DNA of 64,000 bases, from positions 1 through 64,000 of the forward strand of contig CALCZA010000026.1 in NCBI GenBank assembly GCA_937906475.1, written 5' to 3'. Below are positions 1-8,694 of the stretch, one piece after another. The first letter of the stretch is position 1. Every line of letters starts with the position of its first letter. The translations under genes and the position numbers were made by a program. This DNA comes from an uncultured bacterium (GTDB lineage Bacteria; Planctomycetota; UBA1135; UBA2386). The notes beneath the pieces were generated by a model. The model did not search any database. It saw only the letters and a list, made by a program, of their open reading frames with translations, and had not been told where the DNA came from.

Positions 1-1
1 C

Positions 2-1204
2 GGCGGCGGCGGCGGTGGCGGTGGCCAAGGCGGCGGTGGCAACGGCAACTTCCAGGTCGAGGGACCAACCGAAGATGCCGTTGGCGTTCTCCAATACACC
101 AAGGAAGGCAATGGCTGGCTTCGCAAGGCGATCAACAGCTACATGCCCGACGATATCCCGAACGGCGACACGTTCGTTCCGGGTGCACTGATTCGTCAAC
201 ACCGCTTGCAAGAAGGTAGCGAGGTCGTTGGCCAAGCTGGCTTCCCGGCCCGCGGCCAGCAACGCCTGACGATGGCGGAGGTCCAGAAGGTCGACGGCAT
301 GGAACCGGAGGAGCGGCAAGCGGTGCCGCAGTTCCGCAGCTTGACCGTCATCGACCCCGAGCCGATGTTCGTGTTGGCTCCCGGTAGCGACGAAAACGTT
401 TCGCTGCGTATTGTCGATCTGCTTTGCCCAATTGGCTATGGCACGCGTGGCCTCGTCGTGGCGCCGCCGCGATCGGGCAAGACCGTGCTGATGCAGCAGA
501 TTTGCGCATCGATCAGCGAGCATCATCCCGACGTGCACATCATCGTGCTACTGATCGACGAACGCCCTGAAGAGGCGACCGGTTGGAAGCGCAGTGTCAC
601 CGGCAAGAACCGCGAAGTGCTGGTCTCGACGCTCGACGAAGGTCCCCAGAACCACGTCCAGGTCAGCGAGATCTGCTTGAAGCGCGCCCAGCGCTTGGTC
701 GAAACCGGCCGCGATGTCGTCATCTTGCTCGACTCGATCACACGATTGACGCGCGCCTACAACTCGGCCCTCGGTGGTCGCGGTGGCGGCACGATGTCCG
801 GTGGTCTCGGTTCGAAGGTGCTCGAAGTCCCGAAGAAGTTCTTCGGCGCGGCGCGCAACTGCGAAGACGGTGGCTCGCTGACGATCCTCGGCACGACGCT
901 GGTCGACACCGGCTCGCGTATGGACCAGGTCATCTTCGAAGAGTTTAAGGGCACCGGCAACCAAGAGCTCGTGCTCAACCGCCAGCTCGCCGAACGCCGC
1001 GTTTATCCGGCGATTGACGTCGAGCTGTCCGGCACGCGTAAGGAAGAGTTGCTGCTTGGCGCCGAAGTGACGCAGCGTCTCTACACGCTGCGTCGCGTGC
1101 TTTCGCGCATGAACGCGCTCGATGCGATGCCGCTGTTGATCGACCGTCTGATGAAGACGGATACGAACCAACAGTTCCTGGATAGCTTCCGCCTTGAAGA
1201 ATGA
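2..1204 (+). CDS. rho: Transcription termination factor Rho (5' truncated by window)
   Basis: Rho is the hexameric RNA-dependent ATPase that ends transcription. The reading frame is open from the window edge, so the start lies upstream and about 400 residues are visible. The first visible residues are a glycine/asparagine/glutamine-rich tract, like the low-complexity N-terminal insert found in several phyla, followed by an RNA-binding segment with RQHRLQEGSEVVGQ. The ATPase core has the P-loop APPRSGKT, the Walker B stretch VVILLDSITRL and the C-terminal ALDAMPLLIDRLMKT region. The P-loop has Arg-Ser where E. coli Rho has Lys-Ala. Two hairpins lie downstream (1248-1267, and 1373-1406 before the next gene). 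Family assignment is secure; the true N-terminus cannot be seen. Confidence 0.95.
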   Translation, partial: GGGGGGGGQGGGGNGNFQVEGPTEDAVGVLQYTKEGNGWLRKAINSYMPDDIPNGDTFVPGALIRQHRLQEGSEVVGQAGFPARGQQRLTMAEVQKVDGMEPEERQAVPQFRSLTVIDPEPMFVLAPGSDENVSLRIVDLLCPIGYGTRGLVVAPPRSGKTVLMQQICASISEHHPDVHIIVLLIDERPEEATGWKRSVTGKNREVLVSTLDEGPQNHVQVSEICLKRAQRLVETGRDVVILLDSITRLTRAYNSALGGRGGGTMSGGLGSKVLEVPKKFFGAARNCEDGGSLTILGTTLVDTGSRMDQVIFEEFKGTGNQELVLNRQLAERRVYPAIDVELSGTRKEELLLGAEVTQRLYTLRRVLSRMNALDAMPLLIDRLMKTDTNQQFLDSFRLEE

Positions 1205-1247
1205 TCTGCTGTTGGGAGTGATCTGTCTTTGGCAGTGATCTCCCTTG

Positions 1248-1267
1248 GGTCGGCTATTTGGCCGACC
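1248..1267 (+). terminator. Hairpin after rho, possible terminator without U-tract
   Basis: GGTCGGC and GCCGACC form a 7-bp stem around a TATTTG loop, 44 nt after the rho stop. No T-run follows, so it may be a processing site or a Rho-independent stop of weak type. The rest of the 245-nt gap before the ABC gene holds one further hairpin and no convincing gene. Confidence 0.35.
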
Positions 1268-1372
1268 GCGGTGCCTTTCCTGCAGTGTGTTCTCGCGCTG
1301 CCTGAAACCACACGGTGAGAACGGATCCGCGCGGCGCTCTGCTGCCGTAATCCGCTTGGCTTAGGGTCTTCT

Positions 1373-1406
1373 CCGGAACCTGTCTGGATGTTGCGTCCGG
1401 TTCCGG
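1373..1406 (+). promoter_or_regulatory. 8-bp inverted repeat upstream of ABC ATPase
   Basis: CCGGAACC and GGTTCCGG are perfect 8-nt complements separated by 18 nt, ending 43 nt before the ATG of the ABC ATPase gene. This could be a leader hairpin or an operator. No clear -10/-35 pair or Shine-Dalgarno sequence is visible nearby. Confidence 0.35.
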
Positions 1407-1449
1407 GTTGGCTAGACGTTGGCGTGCTAATCTACGTTCTGCAACTAAC

Positions 1450-2412
1450 ATGATCGAAGTCGACCGTCTCGAGAAGAGCTATGGCTTCGCTCGCGCGCTG
1501 AAGGGCATCTCCTTCTCCGTTAGCAAGGGCGAAGTGATCGGCTTCCTCGGCCCCAATGGTGCCGGCAAGTCGACGACGATGAAGATTCTGACTGGCTACC
1601 TGTCGCCCTCGGGTGGCAGTGGCTCCGTCAATGGACTCGACGTCGTCAAGGACTCGTTGGCCGTGCGCGCGTTGATCGGCTACTTGCCGGAAAGCACGCC
1701 GCTCTACACTGACATGCGCGTCGATGACTACTTGTCATTCTGCGCGGAGATTCGCGGCGTTCCCGCACGCGATCGCAAGGCCGCGTTGGCGCGCGCCTTC
1801 CGACTGTGCGGCCTCGAACGCGTCACCGGTAAGAACATCGTCGAGTTGTCGAAGGGCTACAAGCAGCGCGTCGGGCTCGCCCAGGCGATCGTGCACGAGC
1901 CGCCGGTGCTGATCCTCGATGAGCCGACGTCCGGCCTCGACCCCAACCAGATCGTCGAAGTGCGCAAGCTGATCGAGCGACTGGGCGAAGAACACACGGT
2001 CGTGCTTAGCACGCACTACCTGCAGGAAGTTGAGAAGTCGTGTTCGCGCGTGATCATCGTCAACCATGGCGAGATTGTTGCCGACGGCACGCAGGAGCAA
2101 TTGCTGGCAAAGCAACCCGGTGGCGGCTTGCGCGTGCGCGTTCGCGGTCCCGAGGCCGCCGTGCTCACGCAACTCAAAGAACTGCTGGTCGATGTGCCGG
2201 TCGAAGTCGTCGATCGCAACGATGATGGCAACGATGATGGCAACGATTACCGCATCGCCGGTGACGGCGATCAAGCACCGATGGCCGAAGCGATCGCGCG
2301 CACGGTGATCAACAATGGTTGGGACCTGCTGTCCTTGCAGCGCGAAACCCCGGACCTCGAAGACGTCTTCCGCAAGTTGACGTTGAGCCAGGCGGAGGCC
2401 GCGAATGTCTAA
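1450..2412 (+). CDS. ABC transporter ATP-binding protein, GldA-like
   Basis: Cytoplasmic ATPase subunit of an ABC-2 type transporter, 320 residues. The sequence shows Walker A GPNGAGKS, signature LSKGYKQRVG, Walker B VLILDEPTSGLDP and the switch histidine in STHYLQEVE. The C-terminal third is the extra domain usual in gliding-type and drug-export ABC-2 ATPases, and contains an acidic DDGND repeat encoded by a short tandem nucleotide repeat near 2219-2247. I chose the ATG that gives the typical MIEVDRLEKSYG start; an in-frame upstream start would add 14 residues of unlikely composition. It overlaps the permease gene by 8 nt and starts a four-gene operon whose partners resemble GldF, GldG and DUF4340 proteins. 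The substrate is unknown. Confidence 0.9.
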   Translation: MIEVDRLEKSYGFARALKGISFSVSKGEVIGFLGPNGAGKSTTMKILTGYLSPSGGSGSVNGLDVVKDSLAVRALIGYLPESTPLYTDMRVDDYLSFCAEIRGVPARDRKAALARAFRLCGLERVTGKNIVELSKGYKQRVGLAQAIVHEPPVLILDEPTSGLDPNQIVEVRKLIERLGEEHTVVLSTHYLQEVEKSCSRVIIVNHGEIVADGTQEQLLAKQPGGGLRVRVRGPEAAVLTQLKELLVDVPVEVVDRNDDGNDDGNDYRIAGDGDQAPMAEAIARTVINNGWDLLSLQRETPDLEDVFRKLTLSQAEAANV

Positions 2413-3169
2413 CGTGATTACGAGTTTGTGGGGTCGCGAGACGCGCGTCATCTTCCGTCGCGAACTTAAGAGCTACTTCCTGTCGCCGATTGCTTACGTC
2501 TTCGGTGGACTGTTCTTGACGGTGCTGCTGTTTCTGTCGGCGAAGACTAGTCTCGTGCACGGCGCGCCCGCCACGATGCAGCCGTTCTTCCTTTATCTGC
2601 CGTGGCTGTTCCTGATCTTCCTGCCCGGCCTGACCATGCGTCTGTGGGCCGAAGAGCGGAAGCTCGGCACGATCGAACTGCTGTTGACCTTCCCGGTTCG
2701 CACGAGCCAGGTCGTGCTGGGTAAGTTCGGCGCCGTGGTGGCCTACCTCGGCTTCATCTTGCTGCTGACGCTCGGCTTGCCGCTGACGCTCGGTGCCTAT
2801 GGCTCGATCGATTGGCCGCCAGTGTTGGGGCAATACGTCGCCTCGCTGATGTTCGCCGGCAGCTTCGTCGCGGTCGGCATGTTTTGGTCGAGCATGACCA
2901 GGGACCAGATCGTTGCGCTGCTCGCGTCAATCGTGTCGCTGTCGGTGTTGTTCTTGTTGGGCAACCCATCGGTGATCGAGTTCTTCGGTTCGAACTTGCC
3001 GCTGTGGTGCGCGGGCCTGCTTAACGGCATCAGTCCCTACAAGTATTTCCTCAGCATCGCGCGCGGCGTCTTCGACACGCGCGACTTCATCTACTTCACC
3101 TGCTTCTGCGGGTTCTTCCTCTACGCGAACGTGCTCGTGCTGAAGGCGCGGCGGGAGAGTAAGGGATGA
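2405..3169 (+). CDS. ABC-2 type permease, GldF-like
   Basis: A 254-residue inner-membrane permease with about six hydrophobic segments (roughly residues 20-45, 60-80, 100-130, 142-165, 172-195 and 225-245). It begins with a cytoplasmic stretch containing IFRRELKSYFLSPIAYVF, typical of ABC-2 permeases encoded beside GldA-type ATPases. Translation appears coupled to its neighbours: it starts inside the ATPase gene, and its stop overlaps the next start as ATGA. It probably forms the membrane channel for the preceding ATPase. In Bacteroidota the homologues act in gliding and secretion; in planctomycetes the role is not established. Confidence 0.88.
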   Translation: MSNVITSLWGRETRVIFRRELKSYFLSPIAYVFGGLFLTVLLFLSAKTSLVHGAPATMQPFFLYLPWLFLIFLPGLTMRLWAEERKLGTIELLLTFPVRTSQVVLGKFGAVVAYLGFILLLTLGLPLTLGAYGSIDWPPVLGQYVASLMFAGSFVAVGMFWSSMTRDQIVALLASIVSLSVLFLLGNPSVIEFFGSNLPLWCAGLLNGISPYKYFLSIARGVFDTRDFIYFTCFCGFFLYANVLVLKARRESKG

Positions 3170-5286
3170 TCGTTATGCATCCATCGCAATCGAATCGAGG
3201 CAGCGAACAGGGCGCATGCACCGCTCGCGGCGCTGCCATGCCACTGCTGCTGCACGTGGTGCTGCTCCTGCTCGTGCTCGGCCAGATCGTCTACCTCGCG
3301 TCGCGCTATCGCGTGCGCATCGATATGACGTCTGACAAGCTGTGGACGACGACCGCGTCAACCAGCAAGCTGATTGGCAAGCTCGAAGAGCGCCTGATCG
3401 TTGAGGCCTACTTCAGCCCGAAGGAGAACCTGCCGCTGTCGATGAGCAGCAGTCGCGATTGGGCCGACAACTTCCTCGACGAGATCACGCAACTCGGTAA
3501 GGGTCGCGTGATCGTGCAGCGCTTCGATCCGAACAGTGATGCCGCGACCGCCAAGACGGCGGGGCGACTTGGTATCAAGCCGCTGAACCTGCGCAGCCAA
3601 TCGGCGACTTCGTTGTCGGTCGATCAGCACTGGCAGGGCTTGCGATTGCTCTACGGCGGTGGCAAGCAGAAGGTCATCGAGGCCTTCTTGCCCAACAGTT
3701 CGTTCCAAGCGGAAGCGAGGGTCACGCCCAAGATCAAGGAAGTCATCACCGGCACCAAGCGCCGGATCGGCTACATGGAATGGCCGGCGCGAGTGCCGCG
3801 CGGTCGCCAGCAGGCGATCGTTGGCTGGAACATGGTGCGCCGGCTCCGGGATCTAAAGTCGCGCTATGAGTTCCAGAACTTCAAGGACGAGGACGGTGCG
3901 TTGCTGCCGGCCGACTTAGAAGTGCTGTTCTTGTTTCGACCGATGTTGCTGACAGATCGCCAGAAATACGTCATCGATCAGTTCGTCATGAACGGTGGCA
4001 CGCTGGTGCTTTTCGCGGATGCCGTCGAATACCAGATCGATTCAGAACGCACGTTCAAGAAGGTGCCTTTCACGCTCGACGCGAAGGAGAGCGCTTATCC
4101 GTTGGTGCAGCAACTCAGCCACTACGGTGTCGATTGGCAACCGCGTCTCGTCGCGGATATGCACGAGATTGCCTACAAGGCGCAGTTCTCGCTAGTGCAG
4201 GAATACTTCGCTGTGGCAATGCGCGGCGCTGCTGGGCGCGCGCACTTCACTCCGGTTGCCTACCCGTATTTCCTGCACGCAGTGAACTACGACTGGCGGT
4301 TGTCGGCGGATCAACTCGCGGTCGATGTGAACGGTAAGATCGATGATCGCAAGGCCGCGCACTACCGCAAGGTGCTGGTGCCGGGCATGCCTTCGGACGA
4401 CTTTCTGTTCCGCGGCTTCAAGAAGAGTTGGAACCGTGGTCCCGGCTTCTACTGGCCGACGTCGGTGGGCCTGCGCGAACGTGCTGGCGGTGTGCTTGAT
4501 CTACCCGATGGAGTTGAAGGTCGCGTGCTGCTTTGGACGTCGCCGCTGGCGCTGGTCGAAGATCCACCGGCGGGCCTCAATCCAATAGGTCTGAACGAAG
4601 GCGTCATGAGCACCGAGCACAAGCGCTTCATGGATGGGCTCAAGGATCGTGTGATTGCCGAGACGCGCATGCAGGTGCCGTTGATGGTTGAGGTGCAGGG
4701 CGATTTTCAATCGTTCTTCGTGGGCAAGGATGTGCCGAAACGGCCATCTCAAATCAGCGCAGAAGAGGACCGCCCGAAGGACGGCGATAAGCCCGGCGAA
4801 GAGGTGCCCAAGTCGGACCCCAACGGTCCGCAACCGGCAAAGCCCTCGGAGTCGGTTGCCGACAACTCGGAAACTGCAATGAAGTCGCAGTCCGCGTCTA
4901 AGGGCCGCATTGTTGTTGTTGGCGACGCCACCTTCTTGCGTGATGACGTGCTAGGTGGCGACTACACGCGAATGGGTGGTCCGGACTCTGGCGCCACGGC
5001 CATGCCGTTCTTCGCCCAGATGCTGGATTGGCTCAGCGATGATCGCGACCTTGTCGATTTGCAATCGCGCGTGCCTGCGGACCGCACGCTTGCGCTGGTC
5101 GAAGTGAGTTCCAAGACAAACGAAGATGCGCGCGACACGGAGCAGGCACTGCGCAGCAAGACGACGCGCCTAGTCGCGCTCAATGTGTTGATACCGTCCT
5201 TGCTACTGTTGACGTTTGGCCTGTTGGTCTGGCGTCTCCGCCGTAACCAGAAGCGCGCGTTCCTCGCGTCGCTCGATGCAGCCTAG
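3166..5286 (+). CDS. GldG-like ABC-associated periplasmic/membrane protein
   Basis: A 706-residue protein anchored at both ends: a hydrophobic helix around residues 25-47 and another around 675-695 followed by a basic tail. The large middle part matches the layout of the GldG family (ABC-type uncharacterised transport system, with a DUF4350-like fold), including a segment with EVLFLFRPMLLTDRQKYVIDQ. A low-complexity Asp/Lys/Pro-rich linker lies near residues 525-575 before a segment with GRIVVVGDATFLRDD. The start overlaps the permease stop as ATGA, implying coupled translation. It probably works outside the cytoplasm with the ATPase and permease. The function is inferred from the operon only. 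Confidence 0.8.
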   Translation: MIVMHPSQSNRGSEQGACTARGAAMPLLLHVVLLLLVLGQIVYLASRYRVRIDMTSDKLWTTTASTSKLIGKLEERLIVEAYFSPKENLPLSMSSSRDWADNFLDEITQLGKGRVIVQRFDPNSDAATAKTAGRLGIKPLNLRSQSATSLSVDQHWQGLRLLYGGGKQKVIEAFLPNSSFQAEARVTPKIKEVITGTKRRIGYMEWPARVPRGRQQAIVGWNMVRRLRDLKSRYEFQNFKDEDGALLPADLEVLFLFRPMLLTDRQKYVIDQFVMNGGTLVLFADAVEYQIDSERTFKKVPFTLDAKESAYPLVQQLSHYGVDWQPRLVADMHEIAYKAQFSLVQEYFAVAMRGAAGRAHFTPVAYPYFLHAVNYDWRLSADQLAVDVNGKIDDRKAAHYRKVLVPGMPSDDFLFRGFKKSWNRGPGFYWPTSVGLRERAGGVLDLPDGVEGRVLLWTSPLALVEDPPAGLNPIGLNEGVMSTEHKRFMDGLKDRVIAETRMQVPLMVEVQGDFQSFFVGKDVPKRPSQISAEEDRPKDGDKPGEEVPKSDPNGPQPAKPSESVADNSETAMKSQSASKGRIVVVGDATFLRDDVLGGDYTRMGGPDSGATAMPFFAQMLDWLSDDRDLVDLQSRVPADRTLALVEVSSKTNEDARDTEQALRSKTTRLVALNVLIPSLLLLTFGLLVWRLRRNQKRAFLASLDAA

Positions 5287-5297
5287 AGGGTGATGCG

Positions 5298-6407
5298 ATG
5301 AACCTGATGTCTCGCAATATTGTTCTCGGCATCGTGTGCTTGGTGCTGGCGATTCCGACCGCGCTGCAGCTCTACGCCGACGCCGATACGTTCGTCGATG
5401 TGGGCCGCATCCCACTGATGTTCCAAGGCTTCACCAGCGATAACGCTGGTGCGGTGTTGATCGCCGAGCCGAAGGCCGTGCAGCAGCCTGCGCCTGCCAA
5501 CCCGAATCCCAACCAGCCGCGACGAGTCGACTACAATGAGTTGGTCTTCCAGTTGGACGGCGGCACTTGGCGCGTGGGCCAATTGCCTGGCCAAGCACCT
5601 GGTCTGTTGGTCGGCGCGCCAATCAAGGCACCGCGGCTTGAAGCGGACGTGTTCCATCACCTGCGCATGATCCGCAGTGATCCGGAGACGTTGGTGCAAG
5701 CTAACGCGACGGACGAGCAGTTGAAGAAATACGGCCTCGACGTCGATCACGCCTACCTGATCAAGGTTGTCGATAAGGCTGGCCAAAACGTGCTCGCCGA
5801 AGTGTTCGTCGGCGATGACTCCAGCGTTGGCCGTTCGGATACTGAAGCGGTGCGCGGCGTGTTTGTGCGCCAAGTCGGCAGCAACGACGTGGTCCTGTAC
5901 GAATGGCAGACGCCGTGGCGTCGTAACATCGAAACTGACGAGTGGCTCGAGCGTGTCTTGGCGCGCATCCAGCCACCGCAGGTTCGTAAGCTGACCCTCA
6001 AGAACCTCTCCACCAAGGGCAAGACGTTTGTGTTCGAACGCGAGCCGGGCAAGTCGATGTGGCAGTCGAAGGGTGATGGCGAGAGCTTAGGTGCGGTGCG
6101 TCAGACCGAGATTGAAGGTCTGATCCAGCGGTTCAGTTACCTGGCCGTCAATGGCTATGATCGCAGCCTCAAGAGCGCCGGCAACATGGCGACCTACGGA
6201 CTGTTCCCTGCTGGGATCGAGATTACGTTCACGATCGATGAGGGTGGCACCGAGAAGGTTGTCCAGATTGCCGTCGGCAAACGCATCGAGGGCCGCAATA
6301 TTTACTACATGACCTGCAGTTTGGCGCCGTTCATCATGACGTGGGGTTCGTCGATGGTGACGCACTTTGAACTCGACGTGGCGACGCGTCTGTTCGATCC
6401 GAAGTAG
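5298..6407 (+). CDS. DUF4340 domain-containing protein
   Basis: A 369-residue protein starting with a signal-anchor-like stretch (NIVLGIVCLVLAIPTALQL), then a mainly soluble extracytoplasmic part. The repeated pattern of a predicted strand, a WxxxK-type motif and EIEGLIQRFSYLAVNGY is typical of DUF4340 proteins, which very often follow GldA/F/G-like genes. It sits 11 nt after the GldG-like gene with a GAGGGTG element just upstream of the ATG, and is the last gene before a strong intrinsic terminator. The biochemical role is unknown. Confidence 0.75.
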   Translation: MNLMSRNIVLGIVCLVLAIPTALQLYADADTFVDVGRIPLMFQGFTSDNAGAVLIAEPKAVQQPAPANPNPNQPRRVDYNELVFQLDGGTWRVGQLPGQAPGLLVGAPIKAPRLEADVFHHLRMIRSDPETLVQANATDEQLKKYGLDVDHAYLIKVVDKAGQNVLAEVFVGDDSSVGRSDTEAVRGVFVRQVGSNDVVLYEWQTPWRRNIETDEWLERVLARIQPPQVRKLTLKNLSTKGKTFVFEREPGKSMWQSKGDGESLGAVRQTEIEGLIQRFSYLAVNGYDRSLKSAGNMATYGLFPAGIEITFTIDEGGTEKVVQIAVGKRIEGRNIYYMTCSLAPFIMTWGSSMVTHFELDVATRLFDPK

Positions 6408-6614
6408 CCGTCCGCCGGCTGCATTGTGGAGCCTGCCGGGGTGGCTGTAGCCGATTTGCCGTGCAGTCTTACGAAGAGACTAGCGTGAACCTCGCGCTCG
6501 CAGCGCGCGTATCGCCACGCTCGCGCCGGCCGATCTGGGTTCTTCGGGGCTTTCGCGAAGCGATGGTTGTGGCTCTTGCCGAAGAAACCAACATCTCCTC
6601 CTTCTGAGTAGGCT

Positions 6615-6653
6615 GGGGCGGGGGCTCGTTGCCTTCGCCCCGGTCGTTTTTTT
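6615..6653 (+). terminator. Rho-independent terminator after the ABC/DUF4340 operon
   Basis: GGGGCG (6615-6620) pairs with CGCCCC (6636-6641), with an inner GGC/GCC helix around a TCGTT loop. Five nt later comes a run of seven T. It sits about 210 nt after the DUF4340 stop and just before the next gene cluster. The rest of the 6408-6670 gap shows no gene I would defend. Confidence 0.65.
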
Positions 6654-6670
6654 CTGGCGGCAGAACGCGC

Positions 6671-7795
6671 ATGATGAAGGCCGTGCCAGGCTCTTCGATT
6701 GCAGCCACAGCGATGTCTCATGGTTCGGCCTTGCGGCGGTTCGCCAAAGGTCTGCGCTGGCGCCATGTTTTCAGTTGTACGGTTGGAGCCGGCATCCGCT
6801 GGGGGCTGTTGCTCGCCTTGCCACTGTTGTTGCTCGCTTGGATTCGCCCTGATGTATTGCGGCCAGCACTGATCGTTTGCATTGCGATCCTGTTGCCGAC
6901 GATGCTGCTGGCAGCAGTTCGTTCTTGGTGGCATGGCCGGCAAACCTTCTCGGCGTTGCGTCAGAGTCTGTCCGGAAGTGGCACCGAGATTGCTGCGCTT
7001 CACGATGAACTCCAGACGTGGCTCGAGATCGACGACCTGCGCGCGAGTCCCGCTGCGGCTGCAAGCTCTGCTGACCGTGCGAGTATGTTGCGCTGGCTCG
7101 AGAAGGATGTTCAGCAACGGCTGGCGCCGCATCGCAAGCGAGCCCTCGCAGCGGTGACTCTGCCGCGCCTCGGTCGGTGGCGTTGGTTGCTTCCGGTCGT
7201 GTTCTCGTTGCTGTTACTTTGGTTGGTTGCACTGTGGGTCGCGCCGCCGTGGTCGGGCGCCATCGGCGGCTTTGCCAATCAACCCGAAGCTGGCAACGAC
7301 GATGGTCAGGGTGGCAGTGGCTTTGGTCCGGATGCCAACCCCGAGGGCACGCCACCAGCCGATAGTCGCAAGGGCGAGGAACCGCAGTCGCCATCGAAGG
7401 ATGATCCGGGCGATCAGTCTGGCGATCAGCCCGAGCCGCAACCGACGGTCCCAACTCCGGAGCCGGAAGCAAACGTTGCTCCGACAGACCCAGGTGAGGT
7501 GCCGCCGCTGATTGACCTTCCCGATGATCAGCGGTTCGTCGTCCCTGAGTTCATCGGCGATGGTCCGACGAGGCGTGCCCGCATGCACGCGGCGGAACTC
7601 GAAGAGCAGGCGAACGCTGGTTCGAGGTCGTCGAGCGCGGCGGCGTCGGCAGCAGACCCCAACCAACCGAATCGTTCGGAACCCGATTTCGAGCGAGCGG
7701 CCGAGGCAGCTCTTCGTTCTCGTTACGTGCCGCCGGCAGAACGTGCCATGGTGCGGCGCTTCTTCGAAAAACTGCGCCAGAAGGCTAAGAAGTGA
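6671..7795 (+). CDS. Membrane protein of a DUF58/VWA cluster, function unknown
   Basis: A 374-residue protein I do not recognise as a named family. Two hydrophobic regions near the N-terminus (about residues 35-75) and one near 165-190 are followed by a long Pro/Glu/Asp/Gly-rich, probably disordered segment (about 195-330). The C-terminus is short and basic, with a predicted helix ending RRFFEKLRQKAKK. The layout resembles the DUF4175-like proteins often found beside DUF58 and BatA-type genes. I preferred the ATG pair at the start over an upstream TTG. Its stop overlaps the start region of the DUF58 gene, so the three genes are probably one operon. Confidence 0.6.
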   Translation: MMKAVPGSSIAATAMSHGSALRRFAKGLRWRHVFSCTVGAGIRWGLLLALPLLLLAWIRPDVLRPALIVCIAILLPTMLLAAVRSWWHGRQTFSALRQSLSGSGTEIAALHDELQTWLEIDDLRASPAAAASSADRASMLRWLEKDVQQRLAPHRKRALAAVTLPRLGRWRWLLPVVFSLLLLWLVALWVAPPWSGAIGGFANQPEAGNDDGQGGSGFGPDANPEGTPPADSRKGEEPQSPSKDDPGDQSGDQPEPQPTVPTPEPEANVAPTDPGEVPPLIDLPDDQRFVVPEFIGDGPTRRARMHAAELEEQANAGSRSSSAAASAADPNQPNRSEPDFERAAEAALRSRYVPPAERAMVRRFFEKLRQKAKK

Positions 7796-8694
7796 TGCGT
7801 CACAAGCTCACCTTGCCAACTACCCCGGAGCTGTTTCCGAAGCAATTTCGCGCGTTGCTGCCAGCGTTGTTGGCGACCCGTGGCAATATCGATGCGGGCC
7901 GTATCGAACAGCTACGCGCGCGGCGGTCGGTGCTGAGCCAGAGCGGTACGTTCGTCGGCCACCGTCGGTACGAACGCGGCGATGACCTGCGTCATTTGGA
8001 TTGGTCGGCGTATGCGCGCACTGGCGAGTTCTTCACCAAGCAACTGCAGGAAGACGATCGTCGTGCCATCACGGTGGTGGTCGATCTCTCGCCGAGCATG
8101 CTCGCGGGAACGCCACCGCGGCGACTCGGTGCGCTGCGATTGGCTGCGGTTCTCGGTGGGCTGGCGTTGGCCCGGGTCGATGGCGTTTCGATCGTGGCTC
8201 CCGGTGCCAGCAGCGCCAACGCGCGCTTTACCGGTACCGCGCAGTTGCCGCAGTTACTCGAGCATCTTAAGCAATTGCCGACGGCATTCGTGCCGCCTTC
8301 GAGCGCCGTCGCTTTGGCCTTGCAGGCGGAGTCGGTGGGGCGCGTGCACTGGGTCAGTGACTTTGCGCCGGTGCAGGAGTTCTCGCGGCCGTTGCTGATG
8401 TTGCGTCGCCGCGGCGCGAAGGTCGCGGGGTGGATTGCAACCGTTCCCGAGGATGAAGCGGCGCCTGCTGGCGGCTACTTGCGCGTCGTTGATCCCGAAA
8501 CGCGGGCAGAGTTGTCGGTGCCGGTGGATCGCGACCTGCACGACGAATTGCGACGTCAGCTAGTGCTGCTCGAGCGACAGCAACGCCGCATGTTCGCCGA
8601 AGCCGGCAGCCCACTGTGGCGCTGGGATCCGGGCGACTTCGAACATCCTCGCTTGGCCGACTACTTGCCGATTGTGGCCGCGTGCACACGATGA
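7795..8694 (+). CDS. DUF58 domain-containing protein
   Basis: A cytoplasmic protein of 299 residues. The DUF58 hallmark is present as FVGHRRYERGDDLRHLDW followed by AYARTGEFFTKQL, and the VWA-like motif appears as VVVDLSPSML. DUF58 proteins usually occur with MoxR-type AAA ATPases and BatA/BatB proteins in chaperone-like systems. Here the flanking genes are a membrane protein and a VWA protein, but no MoxR gene is in view. The start may be this ATG (TGATG overlap with the previous stop) or the GTG 3 nt earlier. The stop overlaps the next start as ATGA. Confidence 0.88.
   Translation: MRHKLTLPTTPELFPKQFRALLPALLATRGNIDAGRIEQLRARRSVLSQSGTFVGHRRYERGDDLRHLDWSAYARTGEFFTKQLQEDDRRAITVVVDLSPSMLAGTPPRRLGALRLAAVLGGLALARVDGVSIVAPGASSANARFTGTAQLPQLLEHLKQLPTAFVPPSSAVALALQAESVGRVHWVSDFAPVQEFSRPLLMLRRRGAKVAGWIATVPEDEAAPAGGYLRVVDPETRAELSVPVDRDLHDELRRQLVLLERQQRRMFAEAGSPLWRWDPGDFEHPRLADYLPIVAACTR

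Noticed and set aside
1-60. GGC/GGT-rich start of the window as a simple repeat
   Set aside because: It is in frame with rho and codes for the Gly-rich segment known from Rho proteins of several phyla.
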